Shown piece by piece: positions 34,824-43,546 of a stretch of DNA of 64,000 bases (positions within the stretch are counted from its first letter, which is position 1; each line of letters begins with the position of its first letter). Both the position numbers and the translations under genes were made by a program. Origin of the DNA: Oceanobacillus sojae (lineage in GTDB: Bacteria > Bacillota > Bacilli > Bacillales > Amphibacillaceae); the NCBI RefSeq assembly GCF_007991515.1, contig NZ_BJYM01000014.1:1-64000 (forward strand), in the 5' to 3' direction. The notes beneath the pieces were generated by a model that had not been told where the DNA came from, made no database searches, and saw nothing but the letters and a program-made list of their open reading frames with translations.

Positions 34824-34850
34824 CTAACCCCTCCAAACTGTCCCTGTCAG

Positions 34851-35627
34851 TTAATTCTTCCGGTAAGCTGGGTTCCATTTCAGCAAACGCTGTTCACAGA
34901 GTTTCGCAATAAAGTCGGACAGCTTTCCTAAAATAGCATAAAGCACAATCGTCAGCACAACAACATCCATCTGCATAAATTCGCGCGCTGTTGTCGCCAT
35001 ATACCCAATCCCGCCTTCAGAACCAATGGTTTCCGCAACAATTAAAGAAATCCATGTTACTCCGAGCGCATAGCGAATCCCGACCAGAATATTGGGCATC
35101 GCACCAGGCAAAATGATATTGGTGAACAATTGCCATTTCGACATACCATATACTTTTCCCATCTCAATTAATTTACGATCTACATTCTTGATACCGCTAA
35201 ATGTATTAATATAGATTGGAAACATAACTCCGACTGCAACAAGAAATATTTTAGCACTCTCTCCAATCCCAAACCATAAAATTACAAGCGGGATAAGTGC
35301 TAAATGCGGAATAGTCCGTATCATTTGAATAGAGGTATCCGTCAATTTTTCAAAAAACAGAATCGTTCCATTAAATAAACCGAGCAGAAAGCCGATTGCA
35401 CCGCCTATCGCAAAGCCGATTACAGCACGCTTCGTACTAATGTACACATTCTCCTGCAGTTCTCCTGTTTGAAATAAGCGGATTCCTGCTTCAACCACCT
35501 CAAATGGCGTCGGCAGCATAGTGGATTTAATTAGATTTAGCTGGCCAAGCACCTGCCATAAAATCACAATAACAATCGGCAATAACCAAGGAAATATCTG
35601 GTTATTGTACCATTGATTCTTTTTCAC
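34851..35627 (-). CDS. SsuC-type ABC transporter permease
   Basis: A 258-residue permease with about six membrane helices and the EAA loop EMGKVYGMSKWQLFTNIILP, matching the BPD_transp_1 fold of sulfonate/taurine importers. First gene of the three-gene operon permease-ATPase-binding protein. The gap upstream is long and AT-rich, with a 14-bp palindrome at 35734-35747. Confidence 0.88.
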   Translation of the reverse strand: MKKNQWYNNQIFPWLLPIVIVILWQVLGQLNLIKSTMLPTPFEVVEAGIRLFQTGELQENVYISTKRAVIGFAIGGAIGFLLGLFNGTILFFEKLTDTSIQMIRTIPHLALIPLVILWFGIGESAKIFLVAVGVMFPIYINTFSGIKNVDRKLIEMGKVYGMSKWQLFTNIILPGAMPNILVGIRYALGVTWISLIVAETIGSEGGIGYMATTAREFMQMDVVVLTIVLYAILGKLSDFIAKLCEQRLLKWNPAYRKN

Positions 35628-36063
35628 TGATCGTGCCCCCTTATATGTATCTTATTCTTTTCAACAAGCTTCCCCATCCCATTTCTATTCTTCACTGCCC
35701 CTGTTTCATTTTAACTCATGAAAAAATGGAAACAGATTTTCAAATCTAGTTAAAATCCTGAAAAATTAGAGTAAATCCTTTCTATATATGTATACTTTAA
35801 AAAACGATAAAATCTGTTTATATAATGAATAACGACTCAATTATAACTTTACCTCTAGGAATTGTAAACATTAATTTTTCTAAGAAATATCATTTATATT
35901 ACTGTATCATATTTTAGATAAGAAAACGTTAAAATATTATGTAACAGGTTTTTTCCAATAAATAAAAGACAGTAATCCATACTTGATTTAAGACTAATCA
36001 GAAAATTATTTGTTTATATAATTAAAATAGAAATCGAATCCTCATATTGTCTGTCCAAAAGAA
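35628..36063. other. AT-rich gap with a short palindrome
   Basis: About 435 bases without a credible gene. AGATTTTCAAATCT (35734-35747) is a 6-bp-arm inverted repeat about 110 bases upstream of the permease start and could be a regulator site. I found no convincing SAM, T-box or other riboswitch here. Confidence 0.4.
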
Positions 36064-36092
36064 AATAACCCCTTGACTATGAGAGGTTATAC
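36064..36092 (-). terminator. Terminator of the VOC gene
   Basis: ATAACCCC/GAGGTTAT stem with one wobble and a loop of about ten bases. On the minus strand TTATTTTCTTTT follows. Confidence 0.6.
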
Positions 36093-36143
36093 TTCGTTAT
36101 GCATATCAAACTGTATATTAAATTAAGCCGGCAAAGCAGCAAA

Positions 36144-36950
36144 TTAAATAAACCGGTACAAAGCATTCTTTACTTCAATTTGTTCTTGGATGTTTCCTCC
36201 TGAAAAATTGACGATAAAAGGTTTCTCTCCTCTTCGCTTCAGTGTATCAGAAACAATTCCCTCTCCATCAGGTTCATAAAATATAATGTCTCCACCCTCC
36301 AGCTTTAAACGGTGTCCTGTTGCACATAAAGCTTCATCGGTAAAGGATTCTCCCTGCTCCAAACTCAAATAGGCTGCCCATTTTTCTATTACAGATTTTG
36401 CGTCTTTTAAAGCAATTCCGACAGATGCCAGTGAAAGAGCTCCTCGTTTATGAGCTGCAATCGTTCTTTGCTCTTTTAAGCCTTGCCTGCGCTCTTCGTC
36501 TGCTTCTTCCCATTCAATAAAGAATGGCAAGGCCAGCTCTTCCTCCGGATCCCCGGCAAATAGCAGCTTCCAGCTTATCATACTGCCGTCTGGTCTTTTT
36601 CTGCCAAGGGGAACAGGACCAATTACCTCTAGACCAAGTGATTTCAATCGTTCAGCTTCCTTCTCAAGATTGCGGGATCTTAATGCAATTCGTGATAAAC
36701 CTGATGCATAATTATCTTTTTGAAAGGTATACCCCAGGCTGTATTTTTCAGCAGGCTGATCAGCTAAATGCTTATCAAACACTCCAATCAGCTCGATATA
36801 GCTTAAATCAAAATAACTGAGCGCGTTGTATGTTCCGCCATTATCATGCTTTCCGCCATCAACAGCATGGAGGCCAAGCTCCTTCAACGCCTCTCTGGCT
36901 TCTTCCGGACTATCAACAAAATGAACAAGGTGGTCAAACTGAAAATGCAT
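36144..36950 (-). CDS. VOC-superfamily protein, two-module (Glyoxalase_3-like)
   Basis: A 268-residue protein starting FQFDHLVHFVDSPEEAREAL, the YfiE/Glyoxalase_3-like two-module VOC fold. The first His (HLVHFV) and a Glu in LSYIELIGV are plausible metal ligands. The second half is a degenerate VOC module. Reaction unknown. Start ATG 36950 lies behind GGGAGG; the ATG nine codons upstream does not. The AhpD-like gene follows about 120 bases upstream on the same strand. Confidence 0.75.
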   Translation of the reverse strand: MHFQFDHLVHFVDSPEEAREALKELGLHAVDGGKHDNGGTYNALSYFDLSYIELIGVFDKHLADQPAEKYSLGYTFQKDNYASGLSRIALRSRNLEKEAERLKSLGLEVIGPVPLGRKRPDGSMISWKLLFAGDPEEELALPFFIEWEEADEERRQGLKEQRTIAAHKRGALSLASVGIALKDAKSVIEKWAAYLSLEQGESFTDEALCATGHRLKLEGGDIIFYEPDGEGIVSDTLKRRGEKPFIVNFSGGNIQEQIEVKNALYRFI

Positions 36951-37072
36951 TTGTCTTCCTCCCTTTTTACATTTCATTTTATACGAAACAGCTGATAAAT
37001 TGAAATATCAAGTAAGTGGAACTGAGATTCTTCATCATTTAGCCTCTTGTACTACATGCTGTATTCATTTCC

Positions 37073-37564
37073 TTATACCTCAGCATGATTCCCCATCGCA
37101 ATGGACAACCTATTCCACGTATTAATTTGAATAATAACCATTACCAGTTCCACATATTCTTTTTCACTGAAATGTTCTCTCACCTGTCCATATAGTTCAT
37201 CACTGACACCGTTTTCCGAAACCAGTGTCATATTTTCTGCCAATGCCAATGCCGCCTTTTCCTCTTTTGTAAAGGTCTCTGCTTCTCTCCAATTCTTCAA
37301 AATATCTATCTTTTCATCAGAGACTTTTAACTTTTTGGCTGCCCTCGTATGCATATTCAAGCAATAAGAGCATCCATTAATTTGTGAAACCCTGATTTTA
37401 ATAAGCTCCTTCAGCTTCCTGTCAATGGAGGTTTTCCGTACATATTTCTCAGCATCCATAATCGTTTCCAATGCTGCCGGGTCCACTTTAAAATAGTTGA
37501 TTCGGTTATCCATTTTCATCATTCCCGCTGCTTTTACAATACCTTTACTGATCAGTTTTGCCAT
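37073..37564 (-). CDS. Carboxymuconolactone decarboxylase/AhpD-family protein
   Basis: A 163-residue protein with the redox-active motif CSYCLNMH (Cys65, Cys68, His72) typical of alkylhydroperoxidase D-like CMD proteins. It probably reduces peroxides or acts in thiol redox defence. AAAAGGAG precedes the ATG. Divergent from a TetR gene, with a palindrome between them, so it is the probable target of that repressor. Confidence 0.85.
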   Translation of the reverse strand: MAKLISKGIVKAAGMMKMDNRINYFKVDPAALETIMDAEKYVRKTSIDRKLKELIKIRVSQINGCSYCLNMHTRAAKKLKVSDEKIDILKNWREAETFTKEEKAALALAENMTLVSENGVSDELYGQVREHFSEKEYVELVMVIIQINTWNRLSIAMGNHAEV

Positions 37565-37640
37565 ACCCTTTCTCCTTTTTTAGATATTTGTAAAATCTGC
37601 CTGTCTCCATGAAAACCTTCTTCTTTTTTCCTGAAATAAG

Positions 37641-37677
37641 TGCAACATTTGTTGCATTTTTAAGGTTATCGTATACT
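37641..37677 (+). promoter_or_regulatory. TetR promoter with overlapping palindromic operator
   Basis: TGCAACA-TT-TGTTGCA (37641-37656) is a perfect 7-bp inverted repeat. It overlaps TTGTTG (37649-37654), which lies 17 bases before TATACT (37672-37677). The site is between the divergent AhpD-like and TetR genes, so autoregulation and shared control are likely. Confidence 0.6.
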
Positions 37678-37761
37678 AGCATTAGCGAATTAGCAATACA
37701 ATCTCGATAAGTCCTACAAACCGCCTTTATTTGTTGGATTTACAAAGAGGAGTGAGCCAAG

Positions 37762-38319
37762 ATGACGCATACAAGTAACAACCCCTCTGCCATCAGATCC
37801 CAGAAATGGCTGATAGAGGCGCTTTTGTCTCTTTTGGAAGAAAAGCCATATCATAAAATCTCTATTAAGGAAATTGCTGAAAAAGCAAATTTAGATCGAA
37901 GTACCTTTTATCGTCATTTCGATTCCAAACAAGCTTTACTGGAACAATACCTTGATTCCTTGGCTCAGGAGTACCTGCGAAGACTGGAAGCCGGAGAAAA
38001 TATGGACATGGGGAAAGTATCCAAAATTTTTGTCGCATTTTGGATAGAGCATATAGACTTTATTCGGCTGACTAGAAAAAATGATTTAGACAGCTTGCTA
38101 TTAAAGGCTTTTAATAAGCATTTACCATCTATCCACAGACTGACTAAAGACAAATTTTCCTACTCCATGAATGAAGCGTATATGGAGATTGCTTTAGCTT
38201 TTAATGCGGGCGGAATGTGGAATATTCTGATGAAATGGGTGGATAGTGACTTTAAACACTCTTATGACGATCTGATAAAAGCTTTTGAAGAAATTAGCCG
38301 GTTTAACTTTTTTAGATAA
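37762..38319 (+). CDS. TetR/AcrR-family transcriptional regulator
   Basis: A 185-residue repressor: HTH at about 12-58 with ISIKEIAEKANLDRSTFYRHFDSKQALLE, then a helical ligand domain of the TetR_C type seen in DhaS-like regulators. AGAGGAG lies before the ATG. Divergent from the AhpD-like gene. Ligand unknown. Confidence 0.88.
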   Translation: MTHTSNNPSAIRSQKWLIEALLSLLEEKPYHKISIKEIAEKANLDRSTFYRHFDSKQALLEQYLDSLAQEYLRRLEAGENMDMGKVSKIFVAFWIEHIDFIRLTRKNDLDSLLLKAFNKHLPSIHRLTKDKFSYSMNEAYMEIALAFNAGGMWNILMKWVDSDFKHSYDDLIKAFEEISRFNFFR

Positions 38320-38383
38320 GAAAAGAAAAAGCAAGCATTACTCCTTATTAGAGTCGCTCACTTTTTAGCTCAGCTATACCCGT

Positions 38384-39313
38384 CTATTTATCAGCAAGAT
38401 TTTTAATTTCCTCTTTGCTCAGCTCTGTGATTTCTGCTATCTCATTGATCGGCATTCCTCTTGCAATCATTTTCAACGCTACTTCCTGATTCCGTTTTTG
38501 TATACCTTCTTTCCTGCCTTCTGCTATCCCTTCCCGCTTTCCTTCTTGTTTTCCTTCTTCCAACCCCTTCTCAAAATATGAATTAGGAAGATGAAGTACC
38601 ATTTCTTTTTCCTCTTCCGGCAAGTTTTCGATTTTCTCCATCATTTGCGCTTCCTCCTCTTTATTTAGCTTCAAATAAGTCTCAAAAAATCCATATAAAA
38701 ATGTTGTTTTGGCTGGATCTATTTTCATTCGGGTAATCATGCGCAGAAATTCTAGCTTTACCTGAGCACGTTCATGCTCTTCATAGCCCATTTGACTGAG
38801 TAACGCTGCCACCGCCGGGTTGTCTGATTGAATATATTCCTTCCACTTTTTCTTGGTTAAATGTAATTGTAAAAAATTAAATTGAAGTACGTTTTGTGTA
38901 GGTGTATTAATTTGGAATTGAGTCGGTTCTTCTTTTTCTCTAGTATAACTCAAAACGGCGATGGGTTGAATCGGTTTGCGGTGTTTGGCGTAGAGGTAAG
39001 AAAAATAGAGATACATTCTTTCGGGGAAATCATCTTCATGAATTGACTGTGCTTCGGTGTGAATATGGAGGATTTTGTCCTGGTGATTCAGCTTTACTTC
39101 AGCGAGAATATCTATTTCCTTTTTACGGCCATTGATGTAGTCCAAGTATACTTCCTGTTCAAGGAATGTCACCTTGGAGAAATCAATATAGGGATAAAGT
39201 TCGGGGGAAAAGCCTTCGATGAACTCCTCAAAAAACTCTTGTATCAGCTTTTTCGTCAGCCGATCATGCTTCAGTCTGTTTTTTCTTCTAAAATGATGGG
39301 CGTTGTAAACAAT
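38384..39313 (-). CDS. Rpn-family PD-(D/E)XK nuclease; unusual 5' end
   Basis: Transposase_31/Rpn family (recombination-promoting nuclease). Nuclease core YLDYINGRKKEIDILAEVKL with D-x-E-x-K, then HIHTEAQS and QFNFLQLHL; the C-terminus has Glu/Lys/Gly repeats (EEGKQEGKREGIAEGRKEG) and a short HTH-like end. The first standard start in frame is GTG 39172, but conserved coding continues upstream (KHDRLTKKLIQEFFEEF) to an ATT at 39313, six bases after AAGGGAG. Either ATT is the start (309 residues), or an A6 tract near 39280 has lost one base relative to a TTG-started frame. So the gene may be phase-variable or slightly broken. Confidence 0.7.
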   Translation of the reverse strand: MVYNAHHFRRKNRLKHDRLTKKLIQEFFEEFIEGFSPELYPYIDFSKVTFLEQEVYLDYINGRKKEIDILAEVKLNHQDKILHIHTEAQSIHEDDFPERMYLYFSYLYAKHRKPIQPIAVLSYTREKEEPTQFQINTPTQNVLQFNFLQLHLTKKKWKEYIQSDNPAVAALLSQMGYEEHERAQVKLEFLRMITRMKIDPAKTTFLYGFFETYLKLNKEEEAQMMEKIENLPEEEKEMVLHLPNSYFEKGLEEGKQEGKREGIAEGRKEGIQKRNQEVALKMIARGMPINEIAEITELSKEEIKNLADK

Positions 39314-39453
39314 GGCACACTCCCTTCATTTGAATTGTCTTTATTTTACAAATACTCCCACAGAAAATCTACTACAATACAATTAAGTATCGATAATCCC
39401 TTCTATTTTCTGGTAGAATATACAGCATCATTTACATAGAGAGCAGGGAGTTA

Positions 39454-39792
39454 ATGGTGGAGAATGAGAGAGTAGAAACATTTAAAGGAAGAACCAGCTT
39501 CTTTGATGGTGGATTACTTCAATTCATTGGCTGGGTTATTCTTGGGACATTAGTGACGGTCTTTACACTAGGAATTTGTTATCCGTGGTCAATTACAATG
39601 ATTTATGGTTGGAGAATAAATCATACAGTTATTGATGGCAAACGGATGCATTTTTCAGGTTCAGCTGTTGGCCTTTTCGGCAACTGGATCAAATGGTGGC
39701 TTTTAACGATTATCACATTAGGTATCTATGGATTCTGGGTGTTTATTAAACTGGAAGATTGGAAAGTACGCCATACTAATTTTATTAATTAA
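39454..39792 (+). CDS. DUF898-family membrane protein
   Basis: A 112-residue protein with two membrane segments (about 22-48 and 77-97) and a duplicated pattern: LGICYPWSITMIYGWRINHTVIDG and LGIYGFWVFIKLEDWKVRHT, as in YjgN/DUF898. Function unknown. GGGAG precedes the ATG closely; the following GTG (39457) is an alternative start. Confidence 0.75.
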   Translation: MVENERVETFKGRTSFFDGGLLQFIGWVILGTLVTVFTLGICYPWSITMIYGWRINHTVIDGKRMHFSGSAVGLFGNWIKWWLLTIITLGIYGFWVFIKLEDWKVRHTNFIN

Positions 39793-39827
39793 TTTTTATA
39801 CTGCAATTATTTTGGTTTTCAAAATAG

Positions 39828-39865
39828 GCACTCCCCTCATTACCAATTGGCAATGAGGGGAGTGC
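39828..39865. terminator. Bidirectional terminator
   Basis: Perfect 14-bp arms GCACTCCCCTCATT and AATGAGGGGAGTGC with a ten-base loop, between convergent DUF898 and liaH genes. Confidence 0.75.
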
Positions 39866-39917
39866 TGTTTGAGCTGCTAAGAACACTTTTTAATTTTTTC
39901 GCTTCTGTCTATGCGCT

Positions 39918-40553
39918 CTAGTTTGTTTCCTTTTCATCTAAATTCTTCTCAATTGCTGCAATTTTGTTGTCAAACGTGCTTCGATAGTATGAGCTGTTTA
40001 CTTTGTACTCCAGGTTTTCAATATACTGCTCCATTTCTGCAAACTTAGAGAATGGTTTTTCTGGTGACTCTTCCACTACCCGATTAATTTGATGATTCGC
40101 TTTTGCGATATTTTCACGTCCCATCAGTTCCATACGGCGCAGGTGCATATCCTTTAAGCGGTGCTTCATCTCTTCGTATTTCTGCTCCAGGTTTTCAAGC
40201 TCGGTAATAGCTACTTCTCTGGATGCTTTCATACGATCTGCACGGTTTTGATATTCTTCATGCTCTTTTAGAGCAAATTCATGCATTTCCTCTTCCTGAG
40301 CACGATCTGCGATTTGTGCTTGATTTAAGCGTTTATCCGCAAGTTCCTGTGCTTTCATATACTCACGTGCAAACTCTTCTTTTAATTTATATTGGCGGTC
40401 AATCAGCTTTCTTACTTTTTCTTTTTCCTGTTCACTTTGGCGTAAATAATGATTAAGCGCAGCAATTGGATTCTTTTGCTCCTTTCTATCCATCATTGTG
40501 TGTAAATCTGCTGAAATCGTATCCTTCATTCGAGTGAAAATATTTGTTGACAT
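39918..40553 (-). CDS. liaH: PspA/IM30-family protein LiaH
   Basis: About 211 residues, almost entirely helical coiled coil, of the PspA/IM30/Vipp1 family (MKDTISADLHTMMDRKEQKNPIAALNHYLRQ start). LiaH forms rings that bind and protect the cytoplasmic membrane under cell-wall antibiotic stress, recruited by LiaI. I start at ATG 40553, six bases after GGAGAGA. Located directly after liaI, as in the B. subtilis liaIH pair. No LiaRS genes are in view. Confidence 0.85.
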   Translation of the reverse strand: MSTNIFTRMKDTISADLHTMMDRKEQKNPIAALNHYLRQSEQEKEKVRKLIDRQYKLKEEFAREYMKAQELADKRLNQAQIADRAQEEEMHEFALKEHEEYQNRADRMKASREVAITELENLEQKYEEMKHRLKDMHLRRMELMGRENIAKANHQINRVVEESPEKPFSKFAEMEQYIENLEYKVNSSYYRSTFDNKIAAIEKNLDEKETN

Positions 40554-40577
40554 AATCAATCTCTCCTTTTATGATTT

Positions 40578-40931
40578 TTATTTGTTTAACTCCGCCCACT
40601 GTTTTTCAAAATTCGTAAATGGGTCTTCATCTTCTTTTATTTCGTGGACAACAGAGCTTTCCGGTGTGTTCCAATTTTTATAGATAAGGTAAAGCGCATA
40701 TGCCGCTGCAACACCTAAAACAGCATAAATATTAGAGAATGTAATGCTCACTACAACTAATCCGAGTATCGCCCAACCTACTTTTGCAGCAGTTGAATCT
40801 GTGCTCATAAATTTTTTAAAGCATATATATAGTAGCCATACGCTTAATGCCAGTAATACCATTGGACCTAAATTTGCTAAAAGGACAAGCACCGCGATCA
40901 GTCCTCCGACAAACAACATGAATTTTTTCAT
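40578..40931 (-). CDS. liaI: LiaI-like membrane anchor protein
   Basis: A 117-residue protein with hydrophobic N-terminal two thirds (three to four membrane segments) and an acidic cytoplasmic C-terminus ending DPFTNFEKQWAELNK. It resembles LiaI, the membrane partner of LiaH. GAAAGGGG precedes the ATG. First gene of the liaIH pair; the promoter was not identified. Confidence 0.75.
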   Translation of the reverse strand: MKKFMLFVGGLIAVLVLLANLGPMVLLALSVWLLYICFKKFMSTDSTAAKVGWAILGLVVVSITFSNIYAVLGVAAAYALYLIYKNWNTPESSVVHEIKEDEDPFTNFEKQWAELNK

Positions 40932-41102
40932 TTTGTTTTTCCCCTTTCGTTATCGTATCTTTATCTTATCGGTTTTGGCACTTCCCCGTAATGAGCCTGA
41001 GAAATATCTTTGTCTAAGCCTTAAGGTCTATTTGCTTCTAAACTACAGTTAAACAGGGTATTCGAAAAGAACAAAATTGGAAAGGTAATTCCACAACAAA
41101 TA

Positions 41103-41131
41103 TTGACTTTCAAATTTATTTCTTGTATCTT
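41103..41131 (+). promoter_or_regulatory. Promoter of the SAM-box operon
   Basis: TTGACT (41103-41108), 17 bases and TATCTT (41126-41131), giving a start about 35 bases before the SAM aptamer. A second candidate (TTACAA-17-TATATA, near 41141-41169) would start transcription inside helix P1 and is less likely. Confidence 0.5.
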
Positions 41132-41173
41132 ATTACTATTAATTACAAAATTCATATTCTATAAGTATATAAT

Positions 41174-41275
41174 TTCTTATCTAGAGAGGTGGAGGGACTG
41201 GCCCTTCGAAGCCTCGGCAGCGGACTATATTAGTACTGTGCCAATTCCAGTAGCATCAAAGCTTAGAGATAGGAA
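41174..41275 (+). ncRNA. SAM-I (S-box) riboswitch
   Basis: Contains the S-box consensus blocks AGAGAGGTGGAGGGACTGGC, CCTTCGAAGCC, CGGCAGCGG and GTGCCAATTCCAG. P1 is closed by TTCTTATCT (41174-41182) with AGATAGGAA (41267-41275). A terminator follows at 41301. High SAM should shut off the downstream SDR-metT-luxS genes. GGCAGCGG instead of the usual GGCAACC is a small deviation in the J region. Confidence 0.93.
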
Positions 41276-41300
41276 GAGAAAAATAATTTATTTCATTTTT

Positions 41301-41335
41301 ACCTCTTCTTTTGATTTAAGAAGGGGTTTTTATTT
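41301..41335 (+). terminator. Riboswitch terminator
   Basis: ACCTCTTCTT/AAGAAGGGGT stem with a seven-base loop and TTTTATTTT after it. AGGAAGAG at the 3' side of aptamer helix P1 can partly pair with CCTCTTCT, so a competing antiterminator is possible. Confidence 0.85.
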
Positions 41336-41374
41336 TGCTTTTTATTCCAGCAATGAAGGGAAGGAATGTTCGTG

Positions 41375-42139
41375 ATGTACACAATGGATTTAACAGGTAA
41401 GGTTGCGATTGTAACTGGTGGAGCTAACGGAATTGGCAAGGCAATTGTAGAGGCACTTCTGGATTGCGGGGCAAAGGTTGCTGTAGCTGACAAAATAGAT
41501 GCGCCTGCAAATGCAGCAGCTAATGTTTTATATATTGCCACCGATGTATCAAAAAGTGATCAGGTAGACAATATGGTCAAGCATGTGATAGATCATTTTG
41601 GCAGATTAGATATCTTAGTAAATAATGCTGGAATTTCTACAATGGATTATTTTGTTGATATAAAGGAAAATGATTGGGATAAAACAATGGATGTTAATGC
41701 AAAAGGAGTCTACCTCTGTATGCAGGCGGCGGCTAATGCCCTTAAACAGCAGGGAGAAGGCGGAAAAATTATCAATATTTCTTCACAGGCCGGCAAAAAC
41801 GGATACCGGCTTATGGGGAGCTATGTCGCTTCAAAGCATGCTGTTCTTGGTATGACCAAGGTTGCTGCTCTAGAGCTGGCTAAGGATAAAATCAATGTGA
41901 ACGCCGTCTGCCCAGGTATCGTTGAAACAGATATGAAGAGGACAGAAAGAACGATTGGCGGTGAGCTTCGAAAAGTTAATGCGGAGGCAATTGAACTCGA
42001 GGATAATTCTCAGGTCCCTTTAGGAAGAACAGGGGTTCCGCAGGATATTGCAAATGTTGTTATCTTTTTGGCGTCCACTTATTCGGATTATATGACAGGG
42101 CAAGGAGTAAATGTTACCGGCGGTATGACCATGAACTAA
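41375..42139 (+). CDS. SDR-family NAD(P)-dependent dehydrogenase
   Basis: About 254 residues, classical SDR: cofactor loop VTGGANGIG, NNAG, catalytic Ser in INISSQAG, YVASK with Tyr/Lys, and CPGIVETDM. It is the first gene under the SAM riboswitch, so its substrate should belong to methionine or methylthio metabolism. No SDR of this kind is a standard methionine pathway enzyme, so the reaction is open. Start: ATG 41375 has AAGGA nine bases upstream; ATG 41366 is an alternative. Confidence 0.87.
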   Translation: MYTMDLTGKVAIVTGGANGIGKAIVEALLDCGAKVAVADKIDAPANAAANVLYIATDVSKSDQVDNMVKHVIDHFGRLDILVNNAGISTMDYFVDIKENDWDKTMDVNAKGVYLCMQAAANALKQQGEGGKIINISSQAGKNGYRLMGSYVASKHAVLGMTKVAALELAKDKINVNAVCPGIVETDMKRTERTIGGELRKVNAEAIELEDNSQVPLGRTGVPQDIANVVIFLASTYSDYMTGQGVNVTGGMTMN

Positions 42140-42191
42140 TCGTTTTTTATATTCCATTATCTTAAACAGATAAAAAATCAGGAGGATTTCA

Positions 42192-43493
42192 ATGGCTAAT
42201 CAAGAAAATAAAGGAAGCTTATTGGCGCTTTTACCATTACTTATTTTTGTACTTTTATTTATTGGCACTGGATTAATCACAGGCGACTTTTCCAACATGC
42301 CAATTAATGTTGCTATCATTATTGCATCAGCTGCGGCACTAGCAATGAATCGAAAAGAAAAACTTACTGCAAAGCTGGAGATATTCACCAAAGGTGCAGG
42401 ACATCCAAATATCATGTTAATGGTAGTTATTTTTATTTTGGCTGGGGCATTTGCCCAGACCGCTTCAGAAATGGGTGCCGTTGAATCAACAGTTAATATG
42501 GGGCTGTCGTTCATTCCAAGTAATTATTTGATGGTCGGCCTGTTTATTGTCGGTTGTTTTATCTCTCTTTCCATGGGGACTTCTATGGGAACTGTTGCTG
42601 CACTTACCCCTATCGGCATAGGTATTGCTGAGCAAACCGGCATTCCACTGGCACTAGCAATGGGGACAGTAATCAGTGGAGCAATGTTCGGAGACAATTT
42701 ATCTATGATTTCAGATACAACCATCGCTGCCGTACGGACACAGCATACAAAAATGAGTGATAAATTTAAGACAAACTTTTTTATTATTTTACCGGGAGCA
42801 ATAGTTACATCTATTATTCTTTGGTTTATCACTCGTGGGAGCTCCGTTGAATTAACTGGTGAATATCCTTATGAATTTATTCAAGTTTTGCCTTATATTG
42901 CTGTATTAGTTTGTGCGCTTATCGGAATCAATGTACTCATTGTTCTATTCGGAGGAACTATTCTAGCCGGTATTATTGGATTGCTCAATGGTTCTTTTAC
43001 CGGAACGGGACTTATCCAAGCCGTTTCTCAAGGGGTCTTAAACATGCAGGATATTGCGCTAGTTGCTATTTTCATTGGCGGAATGATTGGCATCATCCAA
43101 TATAATGGTGGTATTCAGTGGCTGCTCAATACTGTAACCAGCAGAATAAGAACGAAAAAAGGAGCGGAATTTGGTATTGCCGGGTTAGTAAGTGCCGCCG
43201 ACATCGCAACAGCAAACAATACCATTTCGATTATTATGACTGGACCACTAGCAAAAAATATTGCCGATGAATATAACGTTGACCCGCGAAAGTCTGCCAG
43301 TCTGCTGGATATCTTTTCAAGCTGCTGGCAAGGGCTCGTTCCTTATGGAGGGCAAATGCTGGCGGCTGCCGGTCTTGCAGCTATTTCACCAGTAAGCATC
43401 ATACCTTATTCTATTTACCCAATGACATTAGGAATTTGTGGTATCATTGCTATATTAATAGGCTTTCCCAAATTTAAAAAAGCTGGAAACTAA
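42192..43493 (+). CDS. metT: NhaC-superfamily transporter, probable methionine transporter MetT
   Basis: A 433-residue polytopic protein of the Na+/H+ antiporter NhaC superfamily, with about 11 to 12 hydrophobic segments, SMGTSMGTVAALTPIGIGIA and GAMFGDNLSMISDTTIAAV. S-box-regulated members of this superfamily have been predicted to be methionine transporters (MetT). Placement downstream of a SAM riboswitch and before luxS supports that over pH homeostasis. CAGGAGG precedes the ATG. Confidence 0.8.
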   Translation: MANQENKGSLLALLPLLIFVLLFIGTGLITGDFSNMPINVAIIIASAAALAMNRKEKLTAKLEIFTKGAGHPNIMLMVVIFILAGAFAQTASEMGAVESTVNMGLSFIPSNYLMVGLFIVGCFISLSMGTSMGTVAALTPIGIGIAEQTGIPLALAMGTVISGAMFGDNLSMISDTTIAAVRTQHTKMSDKFKTNFFIILPGAIVTSIILWFITRGSSVELTGEYPYEFIQVLPYIAVLVCALIGINVLIVLFGGTILAGIIGLLNGSFTGTGLIQAVSQGVLNMQDIALVAIFIGGMIGIIQYNGGIQWLLNTVTSRIRTKKGAEFGIAGLVSAADIATANNTISIIMTGPLAKNIADEYNVDPRKSASLLDIFSSCWQGLVPYGGQMLAAAGLAAISPVSIIPYSIYPMTLGICGIIAILIGFPKFKKAGN

Positions 43494-43546
43494 AAAAATA
43501 AAGAATAACATGTTAAACTAAAGAAAAAAGAAGGAGCGTATCAATT

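Noticed and set aside
38325-38375. Possible hairpin after tetR (AAAAAG...CTTTTT)
   Set aside because: Pairing is interrupted and the loop is long; not reliable enough to call as a terminator.
41141-41169. Second promoter TTACAA-17-TATATA before the SAM riboswitch
   Set aside because: Its start would fall within helix P1 of the aptamer and destroy the fold.
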